Shown here: one piece after another, positions 44,580 through 54,099 of the stretch
How the letters are laid out: the number at the start of each line of letters is the position of its first letter
How positions within the stretch are numbered: position 1 is the first letter of the stretch
Translations under genes and position numbers: made by a program
The notes under the pieces: model-generated
Seen by the model: only the letters and a program-made list of their open reading frames with translations
The model's database searches: none
What the model was told of the DNA's origin: nothing
Assembly: GCF_013401555.1 (NCBI RefSeq)
Contig: NZ_CP058552.1
Coordinates: forward strand, 620,001-684,000
DNA from: Paenibacillus sp. E222
Lineage (GTDB): Bacteria > Bacillota > Bacilli > Paenibacillales > Paenibacillaceae
Direction of reading: 5' to 3'
Length of the DNA stretch: 64,000 nucleotides

Positions 44580-44761
44580 TTGGTTATCTGTCTAGTCACC
44601 GTCGATTTTTATGACCCTACATGTTCGTTCATTTCCTGATTTCCCCTTATTCGAATAAACGGCTTCACATTGGGTACAATAATACAAATTTTTCAAATGA
44701 ACCCTCTATATACAATCCGGGTAAATGATACACTAAGCATTCTATCGGCTTTCTTCGTTTG

Positions 44762-44770
44762 TGATATAAT
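44762..44770 (+). promoter_or_regulatory. Extended -10 promoter for the CcdC-like gene
   Basis: TGATATAAT gives a perfect TATAAT (44765-44770) with the upstream TG; no good -35 is present. It lies about 80 bp before the GTG start. Confidence 0.5.
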
Positions 44771-44849
44771 AGAAACAGAAAATTCCGGTAATTCGCATCA
44801 TGTTCCGGATGTCCGGATAACATATTATTCCAGAAAGAGGGAGTTCTAC

Positions 44850-45335
44850 GTGGCTCAAATCAGTCCGTTTTACCTTCAGATCGGTGCAACTGTGGGTATG
44901 CTCGTCATGGCCCTGCTTGCCATTTTTATTCGAATGAAAGCTAGCCATCGTCCGGTAACCATTCGCAAAATACTTATTCCCCCGCTGGGAATGAGCACGG
45001 GTTTTCTCATGTTTGTTGTACCCCAGACACATGTCCCGCTTCTATGGGCACTCATTGCGCTGTTGGTGGGCTGGTTTATATTCTCGTATCCCCTCATTCG
45101 CAGTACTCGCTTTGAACGAGTTAACGATGAAATTTTTGCCACACGTTCACGAAGCTTCGCGTTCATTCTGCTTGGATTGCTGGCTATACGTCTAATCCTG
45201 CATGAAGTCATTCAGCGTTATGTGAGCATTCCTCAAACGGGTGGCTTGTTCTTCCTTCTGGCCTTCGGTATGATCGTACGCTGGCGGGTATACATGTACA
45301 AGCACTATAAGGAAGTTGTTGCTGCGGAATCCTAG
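44850..45335 (+). CDS. CcdC family membrane protein (cytochrome c biogenesis-associated, DUF1453)
   Basis: 161 residues from the GTG at 44850, which has GAGGGAG 7 nt upstream; the frame is open further back but without support. Five hydrophobic segments, with the family features FIRMKASHRPVTIRKILIPPLGMSTGFLMF and GGLFFLLAFGMIVRWR. It matches B. subtilis CcdC in length and motifs; CcdC is encoded with the cytochrome c maturation gene ccdA there but is not essential. Here it stands alone, followed by a terminator. Confidence 0.82.
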   Translation: MAQISPFYLQIGATVGMLVMALLAIFIRMKASHRPVTIRKILIPPLGMSTGFLMFVVPQTHVPLLWALIALLVGWFIFSYPLIRSTRFERVNDEIFATRSRSFAFILLGLLAIRLILHEVIQRYVSIPQTGGLFFLLAFGMIVRWRVYMYKHYKEVVAAES

Positions 45336-45360
45336 CATCATCGCAACATTCTAACAACTA

Positions 45361-45405
45361 AAAAGACACGTTCTGTGCACTTCACCGTGCGGAACGTGTC
45401 TTTTC
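45361..45405. terminator. Bidirectional terminator
   Basis: AAAAGACACGTTC/GAACGTGTCTTTT stem with an inner GCAC/GTGC pairing, between the converging CcdC-like and reductase genes. Confidence 0.85.
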
Positions 45406-45435
45406 CTGTTCTGGCATATGTTCAAGGGTCTATAT

Positions 45436-46449
45436 CTATTCAGGGTCCGCAACCTTTACTAGCTGTTTGCCCAGGTTATCTCCAGAGAAGAGGCCCATAA
45501 ATGCTTCCGGCGTCTGGTCAAAACCTTCCACAATGTTTTCTTCAAACTGAATATGACCTTCCTTGATCCATTTTGCCAATTTGGCCCGGCCTTCCTTAAA
45601 GGATTTGGCATAGTCACCCACCAGGAAGCCTTTCATCAACGCTGTATTGGTTAACAGTAACGTCTGCGGGCGCAAGCCGATGTCCGGCTTCTCCAGATTA
45701 TATGACGAAATCTGTCCACAGAGCGGTATACGTGCATTCCGATTAATATGACGCAGTACCGCATCGGAGATTTCACCGCCAACATTGTCGAAATAAACGT
45801 CTACGCCAGCCGGGCAAGCCCGTTCAATGGCAGCAGACATATCCTCTTCGTGCTTATAGTTCAACACCACGTCGAATCCCAGTTGTTCTTTCAGATAAGC
45901 ACATTTTTCGTCAGAACCTGCAATCCCGACTACACGCGCACCTACAATCTTGGCGATCTGGCCCGCAATCATGCCCACCGCTCCGGCTGCTCCCGATACG
46001 ACCACCGTTTCGCCGTCCTTCGGCTTACCGATATCTTCCATGCCAAAATAAGCGGTCAAACCAGTCATGCCAAGTGCACCCAGGTAAGCCGTAATCGGAG
46101 CCTCTTCTGTATCGATCAGGGAAATGTCTCCCGTATTTACGGCTGCATACTGCTGCCAGCCCCACATGCCGGATACTAAATCCCCTTTGCGCAGATTGGG
46201 TTCCGAAGACTCCACCACCTGCCCAATCGTTCCGCCCTTGATCACTTCATTCAACGCATAGGGGGGAGCATAGGATTTTGTATCTTTCATGCGGCCCCGC
46301 ATGTATGGGTCTACAGACAAATATAGCGTACGTACCAGGACTTGTCCTGCTTCCGGTTCAGGAAGCGGTGCATCAATGAATTTAAAGTCTTCTCTGGATG
46401 GGGCACCTTCGGGACGAGACGCAAGTACGATCTGTTTATTTTCAGACAC
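45436..46449 (-). CDS. NADP-dependent MDR-family reductase (2-alkenal/curcumin reductase-like)
   Basis: 337 residues from the GTG at 46449 (AAGGAGGT 7 nt upstream; a TTG one codon earlier is closer to the site). No zinc-binding cysteines; the Rossmann motif SGAAGAVGMIAGQIAKI and YFDNVGGEISD are typical of the zinc-free medium-chain group containing NADPH-dependent enone reductases (YfmJ, CurA, PTGR). SVDPYMRGRMKD near the N-terminus is also characteristic. It reduces alpha,beta-unsaturated carbonyls, so a detoxification role is likely. Confidence 0.9.
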   Translation of the reverse strand: MSENKQIVLASRPEGAPSREDFKFIDAPLPEPEAGQVLVRTLYLSVDPYMRGRMKDTKSYAPPYALNEVIKGGTIGQVVESSEPNLRKGDLVSGMWGWQQYAAVNTGDISLIDTEEAPITAYLGALGMTGLTAYFGMEDIGKPKDGETVVVSGAAGAVGMIAGQIAKIVGARVVGIAGSDEKCAYLKEQLGFDVVLNYKHEEDMSAAIERACPAGVDVYFDNVGGEISDAVLRHINRNARIPLCGQISSYNLEKPDIGLRPQTLLLTNTALMKGFLVGDYAKSFKEGRAKLAKWIKEGHIQFEENIVEGFDQTPEAFMGLFSGDNLGKQLVKVADPE

Positions 46450-46623
46450 CAAAATGACCTCCTTCTTGCCAGTGGACAGGGGTTAACCCTCTGTCAGCTG
46501 ATATCCTTCACCACTGGCTCTATGTGTATCACCTCTAAATAGTTTAAACCGAAACAGGCGGATCACAAACGTGGGCCGCCTTGAAATATGCAAATATCAT
46601 CACATTGGAGACATCTGGGGCCA

Positions 46624-47370
46624 TTATTGCGCAGTCAGAATGACAGGACCATCTGCTGTAATGGCAATCGTATGCTCATATTGGGCAGACAGACTTCCAT
46701 CCTGAGTACGTGCTGTCCAACCATCCGAGTCCAGCTTGCTGCGATACGTACCAATGTTCAGCATCGGCTCAATCGTAATAACCATACCTTCCTTGAGACG
46801 TGGACCACGGTGTGGTGGGCCGTAGTGAGGCACTTGTGGTTCCTCATGCATCTTCTCGCCGATTCCATGACCGATAAATTCACGGACAACTGATAGGCCT
46901 TCACCTTCCGCATACGTCTGAATCGCATTGGAGATATCACCGATCCGGTTGCCGATCACAGCCATTTCAATCCCTTTGTAGAGCGATGTTTTGGTGACGT
47001 CCAACAAGTGTTGTGCCTCTGGAGTCACCTGACCCACCGCATACGACCATGCGGAATCGGCCAGCCAGCCATTCAGATTCACGACCATATCAATCGTAAC
47101 GATATCTCCATCTTGGAGTACATATTTTCCCGGAAATCCATGACAGATCACATCATTAACCGACGCACATGTCGCATATTGGTACCCGTTATACCCCTTT
47201 TGTTCCGGTGTAGCGCCATTTTTCTTCATAAAAGCTTCTGCAAACTGATCAATTTCCTGTGTCGTGATCCCTGGACGGATCATTCCTGCGATTTCTCTAT
47301 GGCATGCGGCAAGAATTTCTCCGGCCTTCTTCATAAGTTCGATTTGTTCTTTGGTCTTCAACGTAATCAT
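46624..47370 (-). CDS. map: Type I methionine aminopeptidase
   Basis: 248 residues, the type Ia length. It removes the initiator methionine from nascent proteins. The metal ligands D94 (TIDMVV), D105 (ADSAWS), H168 (GHGIGEKMHEEP), E201 (TIEPML) and E232 (QYEHTIAI) and the catalytic H77 (CHGFPG) are all present, three positions below E. coli numbering. AGGAG lies upstream of the ATG. It is not in the usual ribosomal-protein/adk operon, so it is likely a second map copy, as B. subtilis YflG. Confidence 0.92.
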   Translation of the reverse strand: MITLKTKEQIELMKKAGEILAACHREIAGMIRPGITTQEIDQFAEAFMKKNGATPEQKGYNGYQYATCASVNDVICHGFPGKYVLQDGDIVTIDMVVNLNGWLADSAWSYAVGQVTPEAQHLLDVTKTSLYKGIEMAVIGNRIGDISNAIQTYAEGEGLSVVREFIGHGIGEKMHEEPQVPHYGPPHRGPRLKEGMVITIEPMLNIGTYRSKLDSDGWTARTQDGSLSAQYEHTIAITADGPVILTAQ

Positions 47371-47579
47371 TACAACTACTCCTGTCCGTTAAAATCTCAT
47401 CCTGTCTTCTATTGTAACGCGAATTGCTCAAAATAAAAAATTCCGTGTAATCGTCGAGCATCCTATTATACGCCCAGCCCCTGTCCAATGAATACAATCC
47501 TACTTAAAAAAATCCGAAACCTGTCCAATCGAAGCCCCGTATATGCTTAAAACGGCTGAAGTCGAAAGGATGAACGTTC

Positions 47580-47786
47580 ATGTTCAAAAAGATTATAGGC
47601 AAACTTCTGGATTCTAAATCTTCATCTCACCGTAGGCGCAGCTCATCAGATCGACGTTCATATAAACGTTACAGCAGTTCCTCTGGCAAACGCAACTACA
47701 GACGATATTCATCTTCGGATGCAAAGCACCGGGATAGCCGCCACGGCTCCGGTTATTATAAAAGCAGAAAGTACAGCTCCAGCTAA
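47580..47786 (+). CDS. Small Ser/Arg/Tyr-rich basic protein
   Basis: 68 residues: a short hydrophobic start (MFKKIIGKLLD) followed by Ser, Arg, Tyr and Lys-rich low-complexity sequence with repeated RRYSSS-like units and no acidic patch. AAAGGATG lies upstream of the ATG, and a terminator follows at 47860. Similar low-complexity basic proteins occur in spore-formers, but I know of no function; binding to nucleic acid or spore coat is conceivable. Confidence 0.55.
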   Translation: MFKKIIGKLLDSKSSSHRRRSSSDRRSYKRYSSSSGKRNYRRYSSSDAKHRDSRHGSGYYKSRKYSSS

Positions 47787-47859
47787 ACGGGTATTACAAT
47801 TTCAAAACAGAATGGTTCGTATCAGGTAGACTGGCGCTAAATCATCGTATATGTATTAA

Positions 47860-47909
47860 AAGGGGTGTTCTGCCAACCGTCCTCACGGTTAGCAAAACAC
47901 CCTTTATTT
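47860..47909. terminator. Bidirectional terminator
   Basis: AAGGGGTGTT pairs with AACACCCTTT, with an inner ACCGT/ACGGT stem and T-rich flanks both ways, between the small basic protein and kinase genes. Confidence 0.75.
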
Positions 47910-47915
47910 ATTTCT

Positions 47916-48758
47916 TCATCGCAATTTCATCAGTACACGGTCAATATCCGCCTGTAATTCCAGCGCATCGCCTTCATAGCCTGGACGAAGTCCAAGCAGT
48001 CGTTCCAGCATATCGCGAACTCCCGGCGTGAGCTTGAGCTCTTCCTGCCAGCTGGCCGGTTTGCGACCCTTTTCTGGCTCGTAAGCGGAATACAGCATGA
48101 ACAAAAGAAAATGACCGAGATCCTGCAAATCCTGGTCCGGAGCAGCCAGTTCATCTTCAGGCTCGGGTAATTCACGCATCCGGCGTTTCAGCTCAGGCAA
48201 CAACGGCTCCCCCATGCGCCGTGCCAGGCCAAAATCAATTAAATGCGTCTGTCCGTCACGTAAAATGACATTCGGAATACGCACATCCCCATGGATAAAT
48301 CCCTGCTCATGAACATGCATAATGGGAGCCAGTAATTGCCTTACCAGCTCCAGACATTCCTGTTCCGTATATTTGAGGCCTTGATCGAATATGCACTGTT
48401 CCAGTGTCTCCCCTAAGATATACTCAGTAACAATGTAACTGCGCGCCCGGTATGTGAACACATCCAGCAACTGTGGGATGGCCGGATGTTCCATCCGATT
48501 CATCACATCCGCCTCCCTGTCCAGCAGCCGTACAGCGAGTTTACCCTTGCTGGGTTTGGATTCTTTTAAAGCCACATCCTGGCCAGTCTGTTCATCGGTA
48601 CACAGGTATGTCAGTCCATAACTCCCCATGCCGAGCAGGTCATATATCGTATAACGCCCGGCGATCTTCGTACCTTTCCGCCGGGGGCGATCAGTCCATA
48701 GGCCAAGCAGTTTTTGCCAGCTTCGTCGCAGCTCCACAGGTCCTCCCACGCCAGCCAT
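47916..48758 (-). CDS. Serine/threonine protein kinase (Hanks type), cytoplasmic
   Basis: 280 residues. A ~30-residue basic N-terminus precedes the kinase: Gly-rich loop LLGMGSYGLTYLC, the lysine in VALKES, catalytic loop FIHGDVRIPNVIL (HGD in place of HRD) and DFG in LIDFGLAR. No PASTA repeats or membrane helix, unlike PrkC. The activation segment is short. AGGAG precedes the ATG. The RacA-like coiled-coil protein encoded 113 bp upstream on the same strand is a possible partner or substrate. Confidence 0.87.
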   Translation of the reverse strand: MAGVGGPVELRRSWQKLLGLWTDRPRRKGTKIAGRYTIYDLLGMGSYGLTYLCTDEQTGQDVALKESKPSKGKLAVRLLDREADVMNRMEHPAIPQLLDVFTYRARSYIVTEYILGETLEQCIFDQGLKYTEQECLELVRQLLAPIMHVHEQGFIHGDVRIPNVILRDGQTHLIDFGLARRMGEPLLPELKRRMRELPEPEDELAAPDQDLQDLGHFLLFMLYSAYEPEKGRKPASWQEELKLTPGVRDMLERLLGLRPGYEGDALELQADIDRVLMKLR

Positions 48759-48871
48759 CTGATCTCCTGTTCTCCGTTTAAGCAGAACAGATCAGCAGCC
48801 AGTCTTGTTGTTGTATGGGCTCATTATATCAAGCTGCCTGTGTAAAATCACGACGAGCATGGACCAGACCC

Positions 48872-49525
48872 TCAAGCTTCTTTATGCTTTTTGGGCAGCA
48901 GCCCGAACAACATTCGGAGCGACGCTCCTTTGGGTTTGCGTTTTCTGCCCTGGAAGCTGCGCAGATTGGTGACCAGTTCACGGTCCCGCTCCTCTTCGAG
49001 CTTCTCATTCATCCACAGGCGCTGCTTCTCCATCTGCTCCTGAAGAGCAAGATGGGTATCCGCCAGATGCTGCAGCGTTAACTCCAGTTCGTCCACCCGA
49101 TGCTGCAGCAGCTGGACCTGATCATCCTGCTGTCCAACAGCACCATATGTCACTTCACTCACCAGTTGTCCCAGACCTTCATAAGATCTCAAGGCTCCAG
49201 TTGGCTCAGGTCCCTCAGGGAATACTGTGGGCATCCCTGTTGCAGCAACCTCCATCTTCGAAACCTCCTCCACTGCCATCACAGGCACATCCGGAGTCAG
49301 TACAGTCACCACAGCATCTGCAAGTGGCAGGTTATGTTCCCTAAGTTCTGTCATCAGACGTTCGATGCACTCGATATCGTCCGACTTGAACAACCTGGAT
49401 TTGTTGGCGGAACGCTCGAATCGATACCCATGTTCCTCAAGCGCCGCCGCATATTTACGAAGAGTACTGGCACCAATGCCCAGGCTCTTGGCCGTTTCCG
49501 TCGTTGCTCCTGCTTCTTCAATCAT
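48872..49525 (-). CDS. MerR/RacA-like DNA-binding protein with coiled coil
   Basis: 217 residues. The N-terminal winged HTH (TAKSLGIGASTLRKYAAALEEHGY through ANKSRLFKSDDIECIERL) resembles the domain of RacA, the protein that anchors the chromosome to the pole in sporulation. A linker is followed by a coiled coil (about 135-190, LLQHRVDELELTLQHLADTH) and a strongly basic end (RKRKPKG..PKKHK). GGAGGG lies 8 nt before the ATG. Similar proteins are also found as DUF3967-type regulators, so a true RacA role is uncertain. Confidence 0.7.
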   Translation of the reverse strand: MIEEAGATTETAKSLGIGASTLRKYAAALEEHGYRFERSANKSRLFKSDDIECIERLMTELREHNLPLADAVVTVLTPDVPVMAVEEVSKMEVAATGMPTVFPEGPEPTGALRSYEGLGQLVSEVTYGAVGQQDDQVQLLQHRVDELELTLQHLADTHLALQEQMEKQRLWMNEKLEEERDRELVTNLRSFQGRKRKPKGASLRMLFGLLPKKHKEA

Positions 49526-50025
49526 TATTATTCCCTCCCGGAATGAAGTCTTTTTGATACAAGGTAGTGGCTTCAGCGTTCCCTTCTGGAACTGTCATCG
49601 GATCGGGTCAACCTGTCTCATGGATCAAGTACGCATTTTTCATTTGCTTGTCCGTATGTATTCGTCAGTCTCGTTGCAGATCCCTTTGACGCTTTTCTTC
49701 TGTTTCTGCGGATTCATAAGAACTTTTGTCAGCTGCCTCATTCGTAAAAATAACCCTTCATCCGACAAGGAGCATGAATGCTGTCATGTCGAAATTGATT
49801 GGTGCAAACGCCGTCACTTTTTATGAATATGAATTATACATGTCAATTTTGTTAACCCCATTACTCCAATACGCTCCCGCGACAGAGGAAATCATTGCTG
49901 CACAGCTTTTCCATGTGTTATCTTATGTAACGTAGAAGCAGTTATTCGCATAAAATAAAGGACTATACTTAACATAAGTCTCATTGTGAACGGATAAATC
50001 AAATGTAAACGGGGGCTGAACGGCA
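49526..50025. other. 500-bp intergenic region upstream of ldh
   Basis: I see no RNA or repeat. A 53-codon plus-strand frame from 49771 has its AAGGAG only one base before the ATG, so I do not accept it. TTGTGAA at about 49984 is half of a Rex site without a matching second half. Confidence 0.4.
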
Positions 50026-50979
50026 GTGTTAGGCAAATCAGGTAAAGTAGCGGTGATCGGGGCGGGACTTGTCGGTTCAAGTTGTGCGTATTCGATGATT
50101 AATCAATCGATATGCAGAGAGATTATGATGGTTGACCGGACGTATGACCGCGCGGTTGCACAGGCGCTGGATTTTTCCCATTGTATGGACTTCACACATA
50201 ACCGCACGAAGGTATACGCTGGCACTTATGCAGATTGCGGCAGCATGGACGTCATTGTTCTGACTGCCGGAGCGAATCCGAAGCCGGGGCAGACTCGTCT
50301 GGATATTCTGGAGGAAGCGGAGTCCATTGCCAAAGATATCGTTGTTCCTATCATGAATAGCGGATTCCGGGGGATTTTTGTCGTCGCGGCCAATCCGGTT
50401 GACATAGTAACTTATATGGTATGGAAGCTGTCCGGTCTTCCGCGTGAACGAGTCATCGGTACAGGTACGTCTATTGATTCCTCCCGGCTCAAAACACTGT
50501 TGTCCGAAGTCTTCTCCATCGATCCACGCAGCGTGCACGGATATGCTCTCGGGGAGCATGGGGAATCTCAATTCGTGGCATGGTCGCATGTCACCATCGG
50601 AGGCAAACCGATTATGCACATTATGGAGCAGCACAAGGAACGTTTCAAACATCTGGACTTGGAAGATATCGCCCGCAAGACGAAAGATGCCGGTTGGGAA
50701 ATTTTCACCCGTAAAGGTTCCACTCAATTCGGAATCGGTAACGCACTCGCACATATTACCCGTTCGATTCTCAACGATGAACACAAGATCATTGCTGTCT
50801 CCGCGATCCTCGATGGCGAGTATGGACAGAGCAACGTCTGTGCAGGTGTTCCAGCCATTATTGGCGGGAATGGAATTCAGGAGATTATCGAATTGAATCT
50901 GGATGCATCTGAACGTGAGAAATTCGAGCGTTCCTGTGAGGTACTGTCGGGTAATATCAACCGTCTTACCTTGGTTTGA
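50026..50979 (+). CDS. ldh: L-lactate dehydrogenase
   Basis: 317 residues from a GTG. It interconverts pyruvate and L-lactate with NADH. The NAD loop is [10 protein letters not shown], the substrate-binding Arg is seen in [10 protein letters not shown], and the catalytic pair is D151 (SIDSSR) with H178 (GEHGESQF). KPGQTR rather than a malate-type sequence supports LDH over MDH. The ribosome binding site (GGGGG) is poor. It is monocistronic with a terminator; redox control by Rex is common for this gene but no full Rex palindrome is visible. Confidence 0.92.
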   Translation: MLGKSGKVAVIGAGLVGSSCAYSMINQSICREIMMVDRTYDRAVAQALDFSHCMDFTHNRTKVYAGTYADCGSMDVIVLTAGANPKPGQTRLDILEEAESIAKDIVVPIMNSGFRGIFVVAANPVDIVTYMVWKLSGLPRERVIGTGTSIDSSRLKTLLSEVFSIDPRSVHGYALGEHGESQFVAWSHVTIGGKPIMHIMEQHKERFKHLDLEDIARKTKDAGWEIFTRKGSTQFGIGNALAHITRSILNDEHKIIAVSAILDGEYGQSNVCAGVPAIIGGNGIQEIIELNLDASEREKFERSCEVLSGNINRLTLV

Positions 50980-51023
50980 CCAGTTCATTCAAGGATGGCC
51001 CATAACAAAATAACCAGAAACAC

Positions 51024-51070
51024 AAAAACGCCAATAACCTCCTGATACAGAAGCGTCATTGGCGTTTTTA
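51024..51070. terminator. Bidirectional terminator
   Basis: AAAAACGCCAAT/ATTGGCGTTTTT stem between ldh and the converging hybrid kinase gene. Confidence 0.85.
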
Positions 51071-51108
51071 TGTTTGTTTATTTTAATACACCTTGGGAGT
51101 ACGAGTCT

Positions 51109-53823
51109 TCAGCTCGGTGCAAGCTGAGGTTCATCTGTTGGTCCCCATTGCTGTAATACCCGTTTTAATTCACTCAGCATGATTGGTTTGCTGATGAAGT
51201 CGCGCATCCCAATCTCCAAACAAGCTTCCTTGTCTTCACGTTTGGCATTTCCGGTTACCGCTATAATAGCCGGAATTCGCTCCTGCGGAATTAATCGGTG
51301 TACAAGGTCTGTCGCTTTCAGCCCATCCATAACAGGCATCTGAAGATCCATAAGAACAATATCATAGGCATTTTGTGAAATAGCCTCGATCGCTTCAACC
51401 CCATTGGTGCATACATCTGCCTGGTAACCAAGCTTCTCCAGATACTCTGATAAAATCTTCCGGTTTACCGGGTGATCCTCGGCAACCAGAATACGCATCG
51501 CCACCTTATCCCCCTGGCGTGTGCGATCATGGTTGAATTGACGTGCAGATTGCTCTGCCTCTGCAGTCGCATCTACACTTGTGGCTGGCACTGCGAAGCG
51601 GAAGGTTGATCCCTTCCCATCTTCACTCTCCACACTGATACTACCCCCCATAATCTCCACAAGTCGCTTCGAGATGACCAATCCAAGACCTGTCCCGCCA
51701 TATTTGCGGTTAATTACAGGATGCAGTTGAGAGAATGACTGGAACAACTGATCCAGCTTATCCTCTGGAATACCGATCCCCGTATCCTTCACCGCAAAGT
51801 CCAGCACACTCGCTTCCGGTCGACTGCCGCGAATAATATCCACCGTGACATCAATGCTGCCCTGATCCGTAAACTTCAAGGCATTACTCACCAGATTGAC
51901 GAGAATTTGCCGAATACGCATCGCATCTCCCACCATAAACTCAGGAATATCGGGATTAAGTCGATATCGGATCTTCAACTGCTTCTCTTCCGCTTTTGAG
52001 GAGAAAAGTTCCGCAACCTGCTCCAGCATGATGCGCAGCGAGAACGGTTCGTAGGCCAAAGCCATTTTACCGGACTCCAATTTACTGAAATCAAGGATGT
52101 CATTCAGAATATTTAATAGTGCATCGCCGCTCTCACGGATGATCTCGGCGTATTCTCGCTGTTCCTCTGACAAATCGGTCCCGATCAGCAATTCAGTCAT
52201 CCCCACGATTCCATTCATCGGTGTACGAATTTCATGACTGACCATGGACAGGAATTCCGACTTGGCCTGTGCCGCGAGTTCAGCGGTTTCCTTGGCACGC
52301 ACAATTTCGCGATCACCAGTCACATCATTGAACACGATAACGGCACCACGAATCTGACCCTCATCGATAATCGGTGTAACCTGGTACTCCACCAGAAAGC
52401 TGGTTCCATCTTTGCGCCAGAACACATCCTCCTTCACCGTACGACGCTGCCCGTCCATCACCGTCATATGAATAGGACATTCATTTTTCGGGAAATAGCT
52501 GCCATCTGCACGTGAATGATGAATGATGGGATGCGAATTTTTGCCGACAAACTCTTCCGCTTCATAGCCAAACATGGAAGCAGCAGCCGGATTCATAAAT
52601 CGGGTGATGCCCTCTGCGTCCAATCCATAGATGCCCTCTGTAACCGAGTTAAGAATCAGGGCATGCTGTTTGCTAAGCTCCTGAATCTGCTCCGTATAAT
52701 CCTTGCGCTCCGTAATATCAGACAAGATCCCATACACACCCACAAGTTCCTGATCCACAATGATGGGAACATTAATGATAGATACATCAACCTTCCGACC
52801 ACTGGAATTCACGATCCGAGTTTCATAATGTTGGGGTTTCCCCTGCTTCACCAGTTCGAAGTAGGCTTGCCCGGCGTTCACTTCACTTTTATCCAGATGC
52901 GTAAGAAAGGACTGCCCGATCAATTTGCTTCGAGGCACATCCAGCATTTTGACCAGATTTCGGTTCACTGCCGTATATTTACCTTCGAGATTGAGCGAAT
53001 ATACCGCTGCCGGATTATGTTCGAAGAGAGATTTGTACCGTTGACGACTCTCTCTAAGGCGTCTTTCTGCATTTTTATGCTGGGTAATATCCCGGCTGAT
53101 GCTTACAATCTGAGTATTTTTGCCCTCTTCTCCAGCCACAGGCTTTGCCAGCGTTTCCATCCAGATGTAGTGACCTTTCTTATGAAGCACTCGCATCTTG
53201 CAGCCATTCCCACTCGACGACATCTCCAAAAGTTCAGGATAATCCCCAGGGTAACAATAATCCTTCAGGGACTTTCCTGTCACCTCTTCCGGGCGATATC
53301 CGAGCAACGGATAGACGGAAGGAGAAACATAGAGCAGCTTGCCGTCCATTGAACTCGTGGTAATCAGATCCTGAGCATGGTCCGCCAACATCTGATATTT
53401 CTCCTGCGTTTCATGCAATTTACGTTCCACTTCTACAATCTCAGTTACATCCCTGGCAATACCGTATATCCCTACAATCTCATCTTTCTCCGTTATGGGA
53501 ACATAGGTAATCTCGGCCTGTTTCAGAGAACCGTCTCTATGATAAAACGTGATTGAATTACTGACTGAATGCCCAGCCAGTACCTCATTAATGTATTTTC
53601 CTCGTAACTCCTCGCTCTCTGGAGGACAGATCACATCTCGATTCAACCGACGGAGTTCTTCAAATGTATACCCTGAAATCCTCTCAATCGAGGGATTGGC
53701 ATCAATATAGTTTCCATGGATGTCCATCACATATATGGCATCCGGGTGATTAAAAAACAATGATTGGTAAGAACTTCCCTCAGAAATAATGCGCTTCAGG
53801 GTTTCCGTTTTATTAATATCCAA
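51109..53823 (-). CDS. Soluble hybrid histidine kinase with four PAS domains and receiver
   Basis: 904 residues without membrane helices. Four PAS/PAC units lie at about 15-130, 140-250, 262-375 and 385-510. The HisKA domain has H530 (SHEIRTPMNG), the ATPase domain has NALKF, DTGIGIP and GTGLGL, and a C-terminal receiver has the phosphoacceptor D826 (LMDLQMPVMDG). The start is TTG with AGAGGGG upstream. A cytoplasmic signal such as redox state or a small ligand is probable. No response regulator gene is adjacent, so the output partner is elsewhere. Confidence 0.9.
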   Translation of the reverse strand: MDINKTETLKRIISEGSSYQSLFFNHPDAIYVMDIHGNYIDANPSIERISGYTFEELRRLNRDVICPPESEELRGKYINEVLAGHSVSNSITFYHRDGSLKQAEITYVPITEKDEIVGIYGIARDVTEIVEVERKLHETQEKYQMLADHAQDLITTSSMDGKLLYVSPSVYPLLGYRPEEVTGKSLKDYCYPGDYPELLEMSSSGNGCKMRVLHKKGHYIWMETLAKPVAGEEGKNTQIVSISRDITQHKNAERRLRESRQRYKSLFEHNPAAVYSLNLEGKYTAVNRNLVKMLDVPRSKLIGQSFLTHLDKSEVNAGQAYFELVKQGKPQHYETRIVNSSGRKVDVSIINVPIIVDQELVGVYGILSDITERKDYTEQIQELSKQHALILNSVTEGIYGLDAEGITRFMNPAAASMFGYEAEEFVGKNSHPIIHHSRADGSYFPKNECPIHMTVMDGQRRTVKEDVFWRKDGTSFLVEYQVTPIIDEGQIRGAVIVFNDVTGDREIVRAKETAELAAQAKSEFLSMVSHEIRTPMNGIVGMTELLIGTDLSEEQREYAEIIRESGDALLNILNDILDFSKLESGKMALAYEPFSLRIMLEQVAELFSSKAEEKQLKIRYRLNPDIPEFMVGDAMRIRQILVNLVSNALKFTDQGSIDVTVDIIRGSRPEASVLDFAVKDTGIGIPEDKLDQLFQSFSQLHPVINRKYGGTGLGLVISKRLVEIMGGSISVESEDGKGSTFRFAVPATSVDATAEAEQSARQFNHDRTRQGDKVAMRILVAEDHPVNRKILSEYLEKLGYQADVCTNGVEAIEAISQNAYDIVLMDLQMPVMDGLKATDLVHRLIPQERIPAIIAVTGNAKREDKEACLEIGMRDFISKPIMLSELKRVLQQWGPTDEPQLAPS

Positions 53824-54002
53824 GGCTTACCCCTCTTTTCTTAGCCTATATCTTCATCTAACAACCAAAAAATATAATTATCTGCGAAATGGGCCTACCC
53901 TCGAATAACCATGTAAGCCTTCCTAGAAACAGCTTTTTTTATTTTACCAGATTCCAGTTCAAATTTGCTTAAAATCTCTTCACCATAACCATGTAAAAAC
54001 GA

Positions 54003-54068
54003 CAAAAAAATCCCCTTTAAGCGACATAGTCCGTCAATAACCGAGGTCTATGTTTGCTTAAAAGGAAT
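54003..54068 (-). terminator. Terminator of the ABC/two-component operon
   Basis: CCTTTTAAGC/GCTTAAAGGGG and ACATAG/CTATGT stems form one long hairpin, followed by TTTTTTT on the minus strand, 30 nt after the last permease gene. Confidence 0.8.
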
Positions 54069-54099
54069 TTATTACACAACGAATTGTGAGATCCGGTAA

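Noticed and set aside
49771..49935. 53-codon plus-strand frame upstream of ldh
   Set aside because: AAGGAG is one base from the ATG, and the next in-frame ATG is 13 nt away; without conservation data this is not enough.
49980..50005. Rex operator upstream of ldh
   Set aside because: TTGTGAA is present but the second half (TTCACAA) is not.
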